Shown here one piece after another: positions 48,433 through 59,367 of a stretch of 64,000 bases of DNA. The stretch spans positions 2,840,144 through 2,904,143 of the forward strand of contig LNGK01000002.1 of the NCBI GenBank assembly GCA_001510575.1. Direction: 5' to 3'. The translations under genes and the position numbers were made by a program. The DNA comes from Knoxdaviesia capensis (taxonomy: Eukaryota > Ascomycota > Sordariomycetes > Microascales > Gondwanamycetaceae). Below the pieces are notes generated by a model that did no database searches, was not told where the DNA came from, and was given only the letters and a program-made list of their open reading frames with translations. Every line of letters starts with the position of its first letter. The stretch's first letter is position 1.

Positions 48433-51400
48433 GGTGACGGAGAAATGAGAGAGAGCAAGAAAAAAAGACACGAGATGATGGTTAGAGACCCATGGGCGAG
48501 AGAGAGGGTGTTTTTTTTATTTTTTATTTTAATTTTCTTTTGGGAGGGGGGGAGGGGGGGCATATATGTGAGAATCAGGAGACGGGAGTGAGATTCAAGT
48601 TGGATAAGAGGTGCAAGACTGGAGCCAGAGATAATAGGTTGGAAGAGAGAAAAAAAAAGCTTAAGAATGTAGTGTAAATCGAATATGTAGAAAATCAAAA
48701 GAAAAGAGAAGATTTCCAGGGGAGGCAAGAGAAGAACAAGAGGAAGAAGAAAAGAAGGGGAAAAAAGGCCCTTCAAGGGACGATCTCAAGATGATTTGGG
48801 GGCTCCACGTTAGTGGGGTTTCCGGATTTCAAGGCACACACAAACCCAATACCAAGACCATAAGACGGCGTGAAACTGATGATGTTCTTATTTGGAACCG
48901 AGATTTCTCACGAGAGTTAAGAAAAAGAACAGAAAGAAGAAAAGAAAGAACGGAGGGAAGGGGGGAGAGGCAAGATATTCGAAGATATACAGGGGACGAA
49001 GAAGAAAAGAAATGGTGATGAGCAGAGCCGAGGGAAAAAAGTTCACTTATTCCAGGTTCTCAGGCCGAGTGCAAAGTACGTGATATGTAGCTGCGGTCGT
49101 GAAAAGCCACCGCAGGATATAAGCCAGGTACATACAGTATACAGACAGACAGTACAGATACAGAACCGTGTACAGAGGTTCATGTACATGCACATGGAAT
49201 AATAATAATAAGAAAAAAAAAAAAGAGAGCAAGAGCAAGCATGCCACAGAAAAAGAGAAGGAAAGTCTGAACGGCTATGCAAGCGAGCTACAACATGGAT
49301 GGAAATGACATGATTGCATGCCTTCCGATTTGAAATCTCCGCCGTCCTGCAAGAAGCATGTGCAGCTCCCACCCAACACACATCTGTTTTTGCTCGAAGT
49401 ACAGGTACCTTCAACAAAATCAGGTACAAGGCCCAAACGCCGATAGAAAGTCGAAGAGAAAAAGAAAAAAGGAAGGAATTAATTTTCGCCGATTGGGCTG
49501 AGGAAGGAGCGGGCTGGCGGCAAGCGTGCTTGACTCGTGAGATGATTTTTGTCTCGCTCCTGCTCTAATTTTTCATTTTCGGCCGGGTCTGTCAAGCCAT
49601 GTGCGCCACCACACCCAGAATTTATTTGCGCGATGCTCCTGCCAGGTTTGTCTCCCCCACTGTTTTTTTTGGGTCAAGGGAAGAGGGAGGAGCAATGACT
49701 CGAAGAAGAAAAAAACACACTCCCACTACCAAAAAAAACAGGGAGAACAAAAAGAAGCAGGATCCAGGTGGGGGTGGGTATTGGCACCCTCCGCAATAGC
49801 CTGACTCGTGAAGTACATTCTCCCGATCTGGCCCCTAACGCCGAAAGGATTCGCAATCTGTGCACATAAAAGAGACCACGGCGATTCAGGGTCAATGCAG
49901 CTTTCTTTTAGGTACATTCCTTCCACTTCGCCGGTTTGTTGGGGGGAGAGCCAGAATAAGGCGAGGAAGGAACTCACCTGAGGACTCGCTCACCTTATCC
50001 CCCACATCGCACCCCTCGTCGCCCGCCGGAAAGGAAGGAACAGCAACATCGAAATTTCACCATGGCCCTAAGACCACACACACCACGATTGAGAAAGTCC
50101 GCGGAAGGAGAGCAGAAGAACCCACCATGCCGACAAACAAGCGAGATGCAAGGGAAAATGTGCTCATCACGAATGGGCTGAATGAAGTGAAGTGTCATCC
50201 GAACCGCGGACTAGTAGCACCACCTCGATAATGCTCATTTATTAACCGGGGTGCGAGATGCAGAATGCTGGGTCTCGGACTTCTCGGCCGTTCTATTTTC
50301 CCTTTTCCCTTCTATCACTTCTGCGGCTACGTCTCCCTAGCGTCGGATGGTGTTGTTATCTTACCTTTACCGGCCTTGAGTTCCTGCATTCCTTCCTCCG
50401 GTGCGGGGTTCTCCTTCCACCCTTCGCGCTGCTGGTTAATAAGCTTTATGAAATGGGATGAAAGTGCTCCTTTTATGGCGTCTGTCTGTCAGGCCAGGCT
50501 GTCGAGGGTGGCCGTGGCGAGAAGCGAGAAAGTGGAGATTGGAGCTGCTGTAACTGTAAATTTAACGTTTAGCTTAGCCTTTTAGGAACAGCAAACAACA
50601 CCCCACCCAGCGATTTCTGATTCCCACATACAGTAGTTGGACCTTTTCATCCTTCGCCTCGTTGGTCTTGTCTATCCGTTGCTCCTTCCTTCACCGGGGC
50701 CGGGGCTGGTTGGCCATGTGCTTTCCCTGTTCTGTTCTGTTGTGTTTTTGCTCTTTGTGGATGTCTGTATCACCTTCAAGGGTACGTGCCGTGTGTGCTG
50801 GCGAGCTCTATAGAAGCCTGCATTACGACGAGTCACAATCTGCTGTGATGTACAGTACCTTTTTTCCCTTTTTTTCCCTTTTTATACAAATCCTCTGGAT
50901 ATCAGGTGTGACTCGATTACGTTCGAGGCCCCCAATATAGGAGAAGGAGAAAATAATATACGGACAACTGCACCGTCTCCATTTCATCCTTCCTGAATCA
51001 ATCTACGGCCGAAAGTTCTCCTCGGTCAGCTTTCCTTGCAGATCATCGGCGCGCAGATATATAACTATCTGCATGCATCGGCCTATATGTACATATAACC
51101 CACAGGATGTGCATGTACATGTAGTCGTAATGGTTGCAGTAGGAACGAGTGCATTTACGAATAATGTGCATGTCGATTACTGGTCTTGCTTGTCTCTCTC
51201 CACTTTATCTTTCGATTCCCTGGTATTTTTTGCCGCCTCTTCCGACCTTAATCTGGCTGTCGCTACCTTCTTCCAACCACAACGCAAAGGAATGGTTGGC
51301 CGCCAAAAGAGTAAAATAGAATAAATAAAATAAAATAAAATAAAATAAAAGGGAAAACGAGCGAAGAGGAAATAAGAGATCAATCTGTGGCTTATGCAGA

Positions 51401-52123
51401 TGGGCGATCCCCACAAACTAACCCACGGACAAAGCCGTTTCTGCTCCTGTTGGCAAACAAACCACTTCGGCGCCCGAAGTCCCCGACCGCAACCCAGCAT
51501 CAGGTTACACGACTTTGTTGGTGGCAGAGCTTGGGCCAATTGGATCCCGCAGATACGGGAAAAGACCGCAGGAAGAGGTTTTTCTTCTTTCTTTTCCCTC
51601 TCTCGTCCTGGTGTATGGACAGCAAATTTTGTGCTGCTCCGAGAAAACCTCAATGTTCTCCCCTCCCCACCGGATTTATGTACCCTTCCACCGGCCACCG
51701 AAACCCGCTCCGGTTTTTTGGGTCCACTAGTTTTTGTTTATCCCGAGGTTTATCCGTAGATCTTCTGGTGCATTTTTTGTCCTCGCTAGCTAGTTCGTTC
51801 ACGTGACGCTAGACGACAAGTCTCTCTATATGGCGATTGACGCGACGTGCCTGGATTTTCTGACGTGGACAAGGGGTCCATTTTGCTGCTTTGACCCGAG
51901 AACTACTCGCTTCTCGACATTTCTGTTCTTGGACTTCCCGAGACTCCTGTCTGTCCGGCGCATATACCCGGACCCCACTGCTCTGCACTCGGCTCACCTT
52001 CCCCCCTCTGAGCCGCCGTCTCTCGACGGGCCGTTTTCTGCTCCACAAGAAAAAAGAGGCAGCCTTATACAAACACACACACGCGCCACGAAAACCGGAA
52101 GCCGGTGTCTCTTCTTAGAGACC
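48433..52123. other. Intergenic region upstream of the bZIP gene
   Basis: No gene is supported in 3.7 kb. The left end is the bZIP promoter/leader (minus strand) with short upstream ORFs, one at 48482-48493. Purine-rich blocks (48580-49020) and a group of TACAGTA-type motifs (49130-49165, 50850-50858) follow, then a (TAAAA)n run at 51321-51350. ORFs of up to about 170 codons at 51177-51806 lack motifs and overlap on both strands. Confidence 0.55.
51321..51350 (+). repeat. (TAAAA)n pentanucleotide repeat
   Basis: About five to six TAAAA units following an ATAAA start. Confidence 0.8.
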
Positions 52124-52307
52124 ATGACCGGACACCCGGGCGGAGCCGGAGGTGGCGGTGCCCCCCGGCGCGGCGGGTTCGTGCGGATCAACCCGGCCAG
52201 CATGGCGGGTACGGCGCGCATGTCCCTCGATGCGGCCAGTGATGCGGATGAGTCCCTGGTCATGCCGGGCCCGGAGCGCCGGAGGTTGTTCCGGACTCTG
52301 ATTCAAG
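52124..52307 (+). CDS. Unrecognised coding exon, first exon of a hypothetical gene or of apc10
   Basis: From the ATG at 52124 a 61-codon, Gly/Ala/Arg-rich, GC-biased frame runs to a good donor (CAAG|GTAAGG). It starts MTGHPGGAGGGGAPRRGGF and ends ERRRLFRTLIQ. Codon use is much more gene-like than in the surrounding DNA. I do not recognise the protein. A possible second exon at 52830-52903, after CATGTGGAACAG, fits the phase and would add about 25 residues beginning DVQASLQSFRTLRKEW and ending in phase 0. From there it could join either the frame at about 52985 or the acceptor at 53485 in front of apc10, which is also phase 0. Whether this is a separate small gene or the 5' end of apc10 cannot be decided without transcripts. 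Confidence 0.4.
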
Positions 52308-53509
52308 GTAAGGGGTTCTTTCTAAACTTGATGTGATGGCCTTGCTTTTTGGACTATTGTGTCCCGTTTCTCTTTCCGTATCTTTGTGTGCATATTTTGC
52401 TACGTTCGCTCTGTTCCTGTCCTTCTGGTAGTCCAGTGTCCCCTTTTCCGGCTCTTGAAGAGGTGGTATACCGGCTTTTGAAGTTCTGTGTCTCCCCCAA
52501 CTCAACCACCCAATATACACACTCTTCTCCGTTATGCCCATCTCACCATAAATCACCAATAATAAAACATAGCAAGCATCAGCTATGTTCTTTATTTGTT
52601 CTTCACCAGGCATTGGCCTTGGCAACAACAATGACACTAAAGACACGCCGTATGGCCTTGTCCTATCCCACAAATCACCAAAACCCAATAGCCTCACATA
52701 TCTTTTCCCTATCATGTTTCCCTCTTCTTCTTGCTTCTTTTTCCTCCTGTATTCTATCTTTCTTCTCCCCTAACCAACTCTTCTTATCGTTGAAACACGG
52801 TTTGCCCCTCCCCTAACCATGTGGAACAGACGTTCAAGCATCTTTACAGTCTTTTCGGACTCTCCGGAAAGAGTGGTGCGGCAGAGGCCGACTGCCACCA
52901 GAGGTATAGTTATCTTATCAGCCAACCCTCTCTTTCTCTTGTCTTGCCCTTATCCCATCTGCCCCTAATCGTTATAGAGTTCCTAGTGGGAACCATGTGC
53001 CGCAATCACTGCCTCCGGGGAAGATACCCGGGCAAGGAACCCGGGGAAGACACTTGCCCTCCGGCCTCATCGTCAGATTCCGGCCCGGCCGACTTTATTG
53101 CTCTTCTCGTCTGAATTGCACAATCACTCCACAACTTTCTGTGATGACCTTTTTTTCTATTTCACCTTTTTTCCCTTCTTCTTCTTTCCTCCCTCTTCCT
53201 TTTCTCTACCCACCTCTTTTTTCATCCACCTCTTTGTTCCATCCTTCCCCGTCCAGACCTATTCACTCACACTGAATCAATCACACTGGGATATCTCTTT
53301 ATCTTTTGTTCCCCCCCTTTCCACCCCCTTCAATCTTATCACTTGAAGGAATATCTATTCTATTAAGGAATATTTATTCTTTTGAGTGCCCCTTTCCACC
53401 ATCAATTACCTCCCCTTCCCCTTTCTTGTCAAGAGGTGTGATATTTGGTCACTGTCTGTGCCACTTATTTCCATCTCATTTCCAGAGCCTTGATTCCATT
53501 GATCACATC
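52308..53509. other. Region between the hypothetical exon and apc10 start
   Basis: This is either intron(s) plus leader of a longer apc10 transcript or the tail of a small gene. It is CT-rich, especially 53140-53350, with several acceptor-like CAG sites (52607, 52830, 53485). One candidate short exon lies at about 52830-52903. A second open segment (52985-53114) ends in TGA after a Ser/Pro/Asp-rich stretch. No recognised domain is present. Confidence 0.4.
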
Positions 53510-55124
53510 ATGCTGCCTTCGTCTAGACCTCCTCGGCGTTCGCGTACTGCGGGTGAAAGTGAGTTCGGAGAAGATGCGATCTTCTTGGAATACTCACAGC
53601 TTCCTGGCTATGATGGTGGCATTCCGGACATGCAAATGCTCCCCCAACCTCCCTTCACCCCTCATAATGTGGCTGTCATTGATGTGATTGAGCAAGTCTG
53701 CGATTCGCAAGGCTGGGACCTCACAATGGCGTTGAGACAGCTGGATTTCAGCCCTACCATGATTGGCATTATTCAACATCGGCGGATTCGGTTTCGGCAC
53801 GACAAGGCCGCCTACCATCGCCTGCTGCGAAAGCGGCTTCGCCTGGAACAGCGGCAGCTGATTCGGCGTCACGCGCGTCTGGCATCCTTTCCTCTTTACT
53901 CGATGCTCATAGAGAATGCATTGGCTGACTTTGAGGTTCTTGCAGATGAGGCTGGTGGCGGCGCCACAGACCTGACCGCCTCGGCCGACGTTACCGGCGA
54001 TCCTGGCACCGCTCTTGGAGGTCACGCCGACCTCAATACCGGTACTGAGGAGGAAGAGATTGCCGATGGTCAGGAAAACAGTTCTCCTGGCGACGGCTCC
54101 TCCGCCGACGAGGGCACCTCGGTTGAGAACGACGGAGACGCGACTCACGACGATGTCGACGACATCGATCAGGATGCAGACATGTCTAACGATGGCGGCC
54201 CTCCTCCTGCGCCCCCTCTTGCCGCCGGTCTGAAGGAAATTTCCAACCTGGGCAAGTTTACCGTTTCCAGCTTCAAGCCGGGAAACGGCATTGACGCCCT
54301 TCGCAGTGACGATCTCAATCTGTACTGGCAGTAAGTGCTTCTTCCCCCTTTTTTTCTATTTTTTCTATTTTTTTCTTTTTGCTCTCGTCTCCTCCCCCAC
54401 GCTGGTTTTGTAACTGGATACTGACTGTTTTTCGTTTCTCCCAACTTTCAGATCAGACGGTCCGCAACCCCATAAACTGACGGTGTACTTTGTGAAGCGC
54501 GTGGGCATCCGGGACATCCGTTTTTACGTGGATTACAAGGAAGATGAATCGTACACACCCACGAAGATCATCTTCAAGTCGGGAACCAGCGAGAACACGC
54601 TGATTGAGTTTGCTTCCCTCGAGCTCACCACGCCTTCGGGCTGGCAGCAGGTGCCTCTGCAGGAGGTTGGCGGCGGCCCAGATGGCAACACGCTGTCGTC
54701 GTGGGTGTTCCAGATGCAGATTCTGGAGAACCACCAGAACGGCAAGGACACGCACCTGCGCGGCATCAAGATCTACGCGGCCGACAACGAGCTGCATGCC
54801 GGCGACTCGGAGCTGGCGGCGGCCGAGGCGGCGCTCGATGTGGACCTGGACTCGTCGGACGAGGAAATGGACCTCCGCGGCGATGCCGTGCCCAGATCCC
54901 CCAGCGCTGCGGGCTCTCCTGCCCGTCCGGGTGCTGCTGGCTCGGGCCCGCGCCACCAGCCTCTGCGGTCGTTTTCGGCTGCTGCTGAAGGCGACCGGTC
55001 TGAGCATCTGACCGCGGCTGAGCGGGCCGAACAGGCCCAGGGCTATGCGCAATACCTCCGCGACACGTTCTCTGGCGATGACGACGTCGTCTCGGATCTT
55101 ATGAACTTCCCGGTTCTTCGTTAA
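53510..55124 (+). CDS. apc10: Anaphase-promoting complex subunit 10 (Apc10/Doc1), DOC domain
   Basis: Two exons, 53510-54330 and 54452-55124, give 497 residues in phase. Residues about 240-384 form the DOC domain, with GLKEISNLGKFTVSSFKPGNG at its start and MQILENHQNGKDTHLRGIKIY at its end, the hallmark strand of Apc10. The subunit helps the nuclear APC/C ubiquitin ligase recognise substrates and stay processive during mitosis. The protein is much longer than yeast or fission-yeast Apc10. It has an N-terminal extension of about 240 residues with an Arg/His-rich helical segment (residues about 90-130) and an acidic low-complexity linker. After the domain comes an Asp/Ala/Gly-rich tail ending FPVLR. 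The start is uncertain: the frame is open upstream to 53306, and an acceptor at 53485 would splice an earlier exon into the same frame. Identity of the DOC domain is secure; the N-terminal model is not. Confidence 0.88.
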
Positions 55125-55207
55125 GCTTGGGGCCTCTCCAAAAACGCACCTGGGTTTTCTTTCGTTCCTTGTTGTCGTTTGCTCGCTCCTCCTGTTGCCT
55201 TTCCGTT

Positions 55208-55830
55208 CCCCCCCCCCCCCCCCCCTCCTCCCTCCCCCAACTCGTCGGATTGGACTTCGTTTTTTCAGACTCCTTCCGCCGTTTGTCTCTTGGCCGCCGT
55301 GGCCATTCCGTTGCGGGTCTTCTCGTTTGCGTTTTATCTTGTTTTTCGTGTGCCGTCCGCTGTCGTCGCCGTGTTTTCTTTTGCTTTTCGTTTGGTTGGT
55401 TGGTTTGTTCGTTCCTTCGGTTGTTCCTGTTCCTGTTTTTCGTTTGTGTTTCGTTTTCCGTTTGTCTTTTCGTTCGCCTTTTCTTTCGTCTTCGTTTCGT
55501 CTTGGGTTCGCGGTTTCTTTTCATTCGTTCGTGCTTTCTTTTGCTTTTGCTTCGTTCTTGCGTTCCTGTTTTCGTTTGCCTTTTTATTCGCCTTCGTTTT
55601 GTTCTTTCGTTCTTCTCTGTTTTCTTTGCCTTGGTTCGGTTTTGTTTTCGTTTCGTTCGTCTTTGGTTTCGTCGTTTCTTTTTCTTCATCGTTTTCTTCG
55701 TTTTCTCGGCTCGGATCTTGTTTTCCGTTCCCGGATCTGCTTTTCGCTTCGCTCGATTGTCTTCTTTGCGCTTGTCTTCGTTTTGCTTTTGATCTTGGTT
55801 TTTCTTTTTCGGTTGACCGTGATCGTGATC
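55208..55830 (+). repeat. C homopolymer and cryptic TTCG/TTTCGT simple-sequence region
   Basis: An 18-nt C run is followed, from about 55310 to 55830, by DNA composed mostly of short permutations of TTCG, TTTTCG and TTTGC, with very little A on the + strand. The result is long open frames on both strands: Phe/Val/Ser/Arg-rich on +, and Lys/Arg/Asn/Thr-rich on -. Confidence 0.7.
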
Positions 55831-58134
55831 CCGGGGGCTCCTTAGGGTTACCTCAGGCTCTCATCATGTGTCCCGCTCGGTTCTTTCTGCGGTTTTTTCT
55901 CTTTCGGTTCTCGGCCTTCCTTCCTCGCCCATTGACACTCAGTCACGACAGCAACGGATTTCTGGGGAGGACTCCGGGGGACCATCTTTTTTCATGCTCC
56001 CCCTTTTTACGATCAAAAAACGGCATATTTCGGCGCAGGAGGCGGAGTTCTTGTCTTTTTTTTAGGGTTGTTTATGGTGATGGTATTCAGCCTTATGATT
56101 CAACCCATTCTGGGTTCTGACTCTACACTAGTATTAGAAGTGCATACACTCAATTCACTTGATACCTCTCAATTTTTGTTCTATTTGGTTTTTGTCATGT
56201 CTTTTCTATGTATTCTTGTTTCGCTTCTGTTGTGGTGTTCCCGGCTTGGGATTTGCAGTCGTATTGCTACTATCAGGACCGCTTGGAGCACAACATTGGT
56301 GAGTCTTGCCTCTCCACTTCCTCTAGCTCTTTCTGGGGTACATCTTGATACGCTTCTTCTAGGCCAAGGGAGGAAGCAACTTGTGCTTCTGGAGGCTCTT
56401 CGGGGTGAGCTAATCCAGAAGAGATTGGCCATCCCTGACTTACACAACAGGAACTGTGTTGGCTTCCAGACTACGTACGGGACACGGGTTATGGTCGGTC
56501 AGGTTCAGGGTCAAGTGAGTGTCAATAGCCGGGGGCGTGATTGGCTAACCATACGTCACTTTTTTTTATGGAGTATCAGGAATGGTTATACAGTCTAGAC
56601 ATACTAATGGAAGCATGTGTGTGAGATTCGGCCGATGAATGCCGGTCGGGGAATTTTCCGTACGGAGACAGATGTCCACGGAGTATGACAAAAGACTTGC
56701 CAAGATGTTAGAACAGCGGGGGGCAGAGGAATGCGAGATTCCTTCTGGTGGTTATATTTCGTTTATCTTTGTTCCAGTGAGGCGGATCGGCCAAGGCTGA
56801 GGTGTGGCAGTTCTCCAATGAGCCACAACTCCTATATTGATGTGTTTCTTGGCTGACTGTGTGTGCTGTGTCAGGAATTCAGAATAAGGAAAAGGCGAAA
56901 AATATGAAAATCGAACATGTCAGGTGGTGATGGTGATGCTGGCGTGACATTGCTGTGACAGCCGATGCGGGAAATAGCCGGGGCTGTGTCGACGCTTAGT
57001 GGTCCGGTACAGCAGCGGGGCCCCACAGTATCACAGATAAAATGGGACACTGCAACGGGCCTCATTTCTGGATTTTTCTTTTTTTTCTTGGGTTAAGCGA
57101 TATGCCGGCGGCCCTAGTGGAAGTTCCGCGCCGGGGAGGGCACCAAGCCTCTTTTATTGGTGCCTCAAAAGTCTGACTGTGCGACACTCACTGCCCGTAG
57201 ATTGCGTATTTCCAGTCCGAACGAGGCCCGGGAGAGAGAGAGAGAGAGTGAGAGACGTCACCGACGTGGAGGGACTGGGGGAGCATAACAGGAAGGAAGG
57301 TCTGCCTGGAGGTTTGGACGTAAGTTAGGATGAGGCCCGAAGGGCAGCCGGAAGGAACGACCAAGGCTGAGGCGGTGGATAGTGTTGGCGGATGTCATCG
57401 TGATCGACAAAGCCAAGCCTTGGGGTGGCTTTGATTACATTATAAAAATTTACTTAATTTTTATTTTTATTTTAACGTGCCTCTCTCTGCTATCGCCGAA
57501 AACCTCACTACCGACCGCGAGTGGTGGTGGGAAAACATCTGCAGTCAGTGGGTGATTCCCCCCTCAGCAGATCAGCGATCCCCGCTGCGCAATAGTGTGT
57601 TCTGTCGTTATCGATGGGCTTTTGGGGAATAAAGCACCCCCTTGGACGTTCTGTTACCGGCCACGGATATAACCACGCCGTGGGCGTTTCCCTCCGTCTG
57701 CGACTGTAAAGATAGCACCTTCCTGGCTCCTTCAGTGTGTGTGTGTGTGTGGGTGGTGATTAGACCCTCTCCCCGCGTTTCAGTGCTCCTTCCAAAGGTC
57801 TCCTTCACACCTCTTTCGCAAGCTTTTTTGGTTCCTGTGGTTTGTTAAGCTCTTGGCAAGCCGGATTTTCTTCGTTTCACAAAACAGGGATAGCACGGCT
57901 TGGGGATCCTGGGGTTTGGAGTCGGTCGCTGCTTCTGTTTCTGTCATCCAGAGTGCGGTTCTAATCACGGCACCGTGGACGAGTATTTATTAAACTCACT
58001 CCCCTTCCATCTTTTTTCCGCTTCCCTTGATTTGCTTTTGTCTTCATCCTCATCCAATCTTTCTCCTTCACTTTTCTTGGCATCGCCATTAATTTTAATC
58101 TTTGTTTCCCTTTCGTTTTCCGTCTCTTCTCTCT

Positions 58135-58218
58135 GTATGTATGCTGTGATCCCCCAATTTTCGAAGTCCCTGTTTCTTCTCCTGCTAATCATTTTTTTTC
58201 TCTTCAATCTCCACTTAG
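58135..58218 (+). other. Probable 5' UTR intron of the stomatin gene
   Basis: An 84-nt segment begins GTATGT, has a GCTAATC branch-like site about 30 nt before its end and closes with CACTTAG. It lies 48 nt upstream of the stomatin ATG. Removal would delete two upstream ATGs (58137, 58141) that would otherwise open a 29-codon and a 2-codon upstream ORF. This is inferred from splice-site form only. Confidence 0.55.
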
Positions 58219-58266
58219 ATAGATAATCCAACCACTTACACAAACCCTCAACCCTAACCACCCACA

Positions 58267-59367
58267 ATGTCTGCGACTATGAAAGACGCCGACTCGACCC
58301 GGGAGCTGCAGTCCAACGGTGTCGGCTCTAGCACTGCCGGTGCCGCTACTGGCGGAGGCTTTGGCGGCGGGTTCCGTCCTCAGGGCCTCATGGAGGTGCA
58401 GGCTCCGCGACAGGAAGACCTCCAGCGCAGCTACGCAGCTGTGGTGGACAACGACGCGAACCCCAAGGGCTGGTACGGTGGCATGATCAACGCCCTCGGT
58501 GCCTGCATGGGCACGGCTGGAGCGGTTCCGTGCTGCTTCTGCTGCCCAAACCCCTACAAGAACGTGCAGCAGGGCAACGTTGGCCTGGTCACCAAGTTCG
58601 GCAAGTTCTACAAGGCTGTCGACCCTGGCCTGGTCAAGGTCAACCCTCTTAGCGAGCGGCTGATCCAGGTCGACGTCAAGATCCAGATCACCGAGGTCCC
58701 GCAGCAGATCTGCATGACCAAGGACAACGTCACCCTGACCCTGACGTCGGTCATCTACTACCACATCGTGTCCCCGCACAAGGCCGCCTTTGGCGTGTCG
58801 AACGTGCGCCAGGCCCTGATCGAGCGCACCCAGACCACCCTCCGTCACGTGGTCGGCGCCCGCGTGCTGCAGGACGTGATTGAGCGCCGCGAGGAGATTG
58901 CCCAGAGCATCGGCGAGATCATCGAGGATGTTGCTGCCGGCTGGGGTGTGCAGGTCGAGAGCATGCTGATCAAGGACATCATCTTCAGCCAGGACTTGCA
59001 GGAGAGCCTGTCGATGGCCGCCCAGAGCAAGCGTATCGGAGAGAGCAAGATCATTGCCGCCAAGGCCGAGGTTGAGTCCGCCAAGCTGATGCGCCAGGCT
59101 GCCGATATTCTGTCGTCGGCCCCGGCCATGCAGATCCGCTACCTCGAGGCCATGCAGGCCATGGCCAAGTCGGCCAACAGCAAGGTCATCTTCCTGCCGG
59201 CGGCCAACCAGACCATGCCGAGCAACGCCAACTTCCAGGCCTCGCTGGCCCCCACCGGCGGCGACGAGCACGGAGAGTCGTCGACCCAGCCGCACTTCAG
59301 AGATTTCGGAGGTCAGGATCCCGGGTTCCAGCAGGCCATCAACTCTCGTATCATTGAGAACATCTAG
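58267..59367 (+). CDS. stoA: Stomatin (SPFH/band-7 family membrane protein)
   Basis: A single exon encodes 366 residues. After a Gly-rich N-terminus, residues about 78-95 form a short hydrophobic hairpin-like segment with a Cys cluster (C80, C89, C90, C92, C93; PCCFCCP) suited to palmitoylation. The SPFH domain follows (about 100-270), with NVGLVTKFGKFYKAVDPGL and the stomatin-type ALIERTQTTLRHVVGARVL block. An Ala/Glu-rich coiled helix (KIIAAKAEVESAKLMRQAADIL) then mediates oligomerisation in the family. Stomatins are inner-leaflet scaffolds of sterol-rich membrane domains, and in Aspergillus the StoA protein was placed at hyphal tips; the symbol here is by family resemblance. No mitochondrial presequence is evident, which argues against the mitochondrial slipin StoB type. 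The ATG follows a CAACCCTAACC stretch. Confidence 0.88.
   Translation: MSATMKDADSTRELQSNGVGSSTAGAATGGGFGGGFRPQGLMEVQAPRQEDLQRSYAAVVDNDANPKGWYGGMINALGACMGTAGAVPCCFCCPNPYKNVQQGNVGLVTKFGKFYKAVDPGLVKVNPLSERLIQVDVKIQITEVPQQICMTKDNVTLTLTSVIYYHIVSPHKAAFGVSNVRQALIERTQTTLRHVVGARVLQDVIERREEIAQSIGEIIEDVAAGWGVQVESMLIKDIIFSQDLQESLSMAAQSKRIGESKIIAAKAEVESAKLMRQAADILSSAPAMQIRYLEAMQAMAKSANSKVIFLPAANQTMPSNANFQASLAPTGGDEHGESSTQPHFRDFGGQDPGFQQAINSRIIENI

Larger units (their letters stand above)
55125..58266. other. Intergenic region between apc10 and the stomatin gene
   Basis: The first 700 nt are a C run (about 55208-55225) and then a T/C/G-only-like cryptic repeat, listed separately. The middle (55860-57600) shows no gene; a short (GA)n tract stands near 57229-57248 and (GT)8 at 57735-57750. 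The right end is the CT-rich stomatin leader with a likely 5' UTR intron. Long ORFs at 55127-56120 come from the biased composition. Confidence 0.6.

Noticed and set aside
55127..56120. Overlapping frames of 216-313 codons after apc10
   Set aside because: They arise from TTCG-type simple sequence and are Phe/Ser/Val-rich throughout; the minus strand is equally open as Lys/Arg.
58137..58226. 29-codon upstream ORF of the stomatin gene
   Set aside because: It begins inside a segment with full intron signals and is probably spliced out, so it is not listed as a gene.
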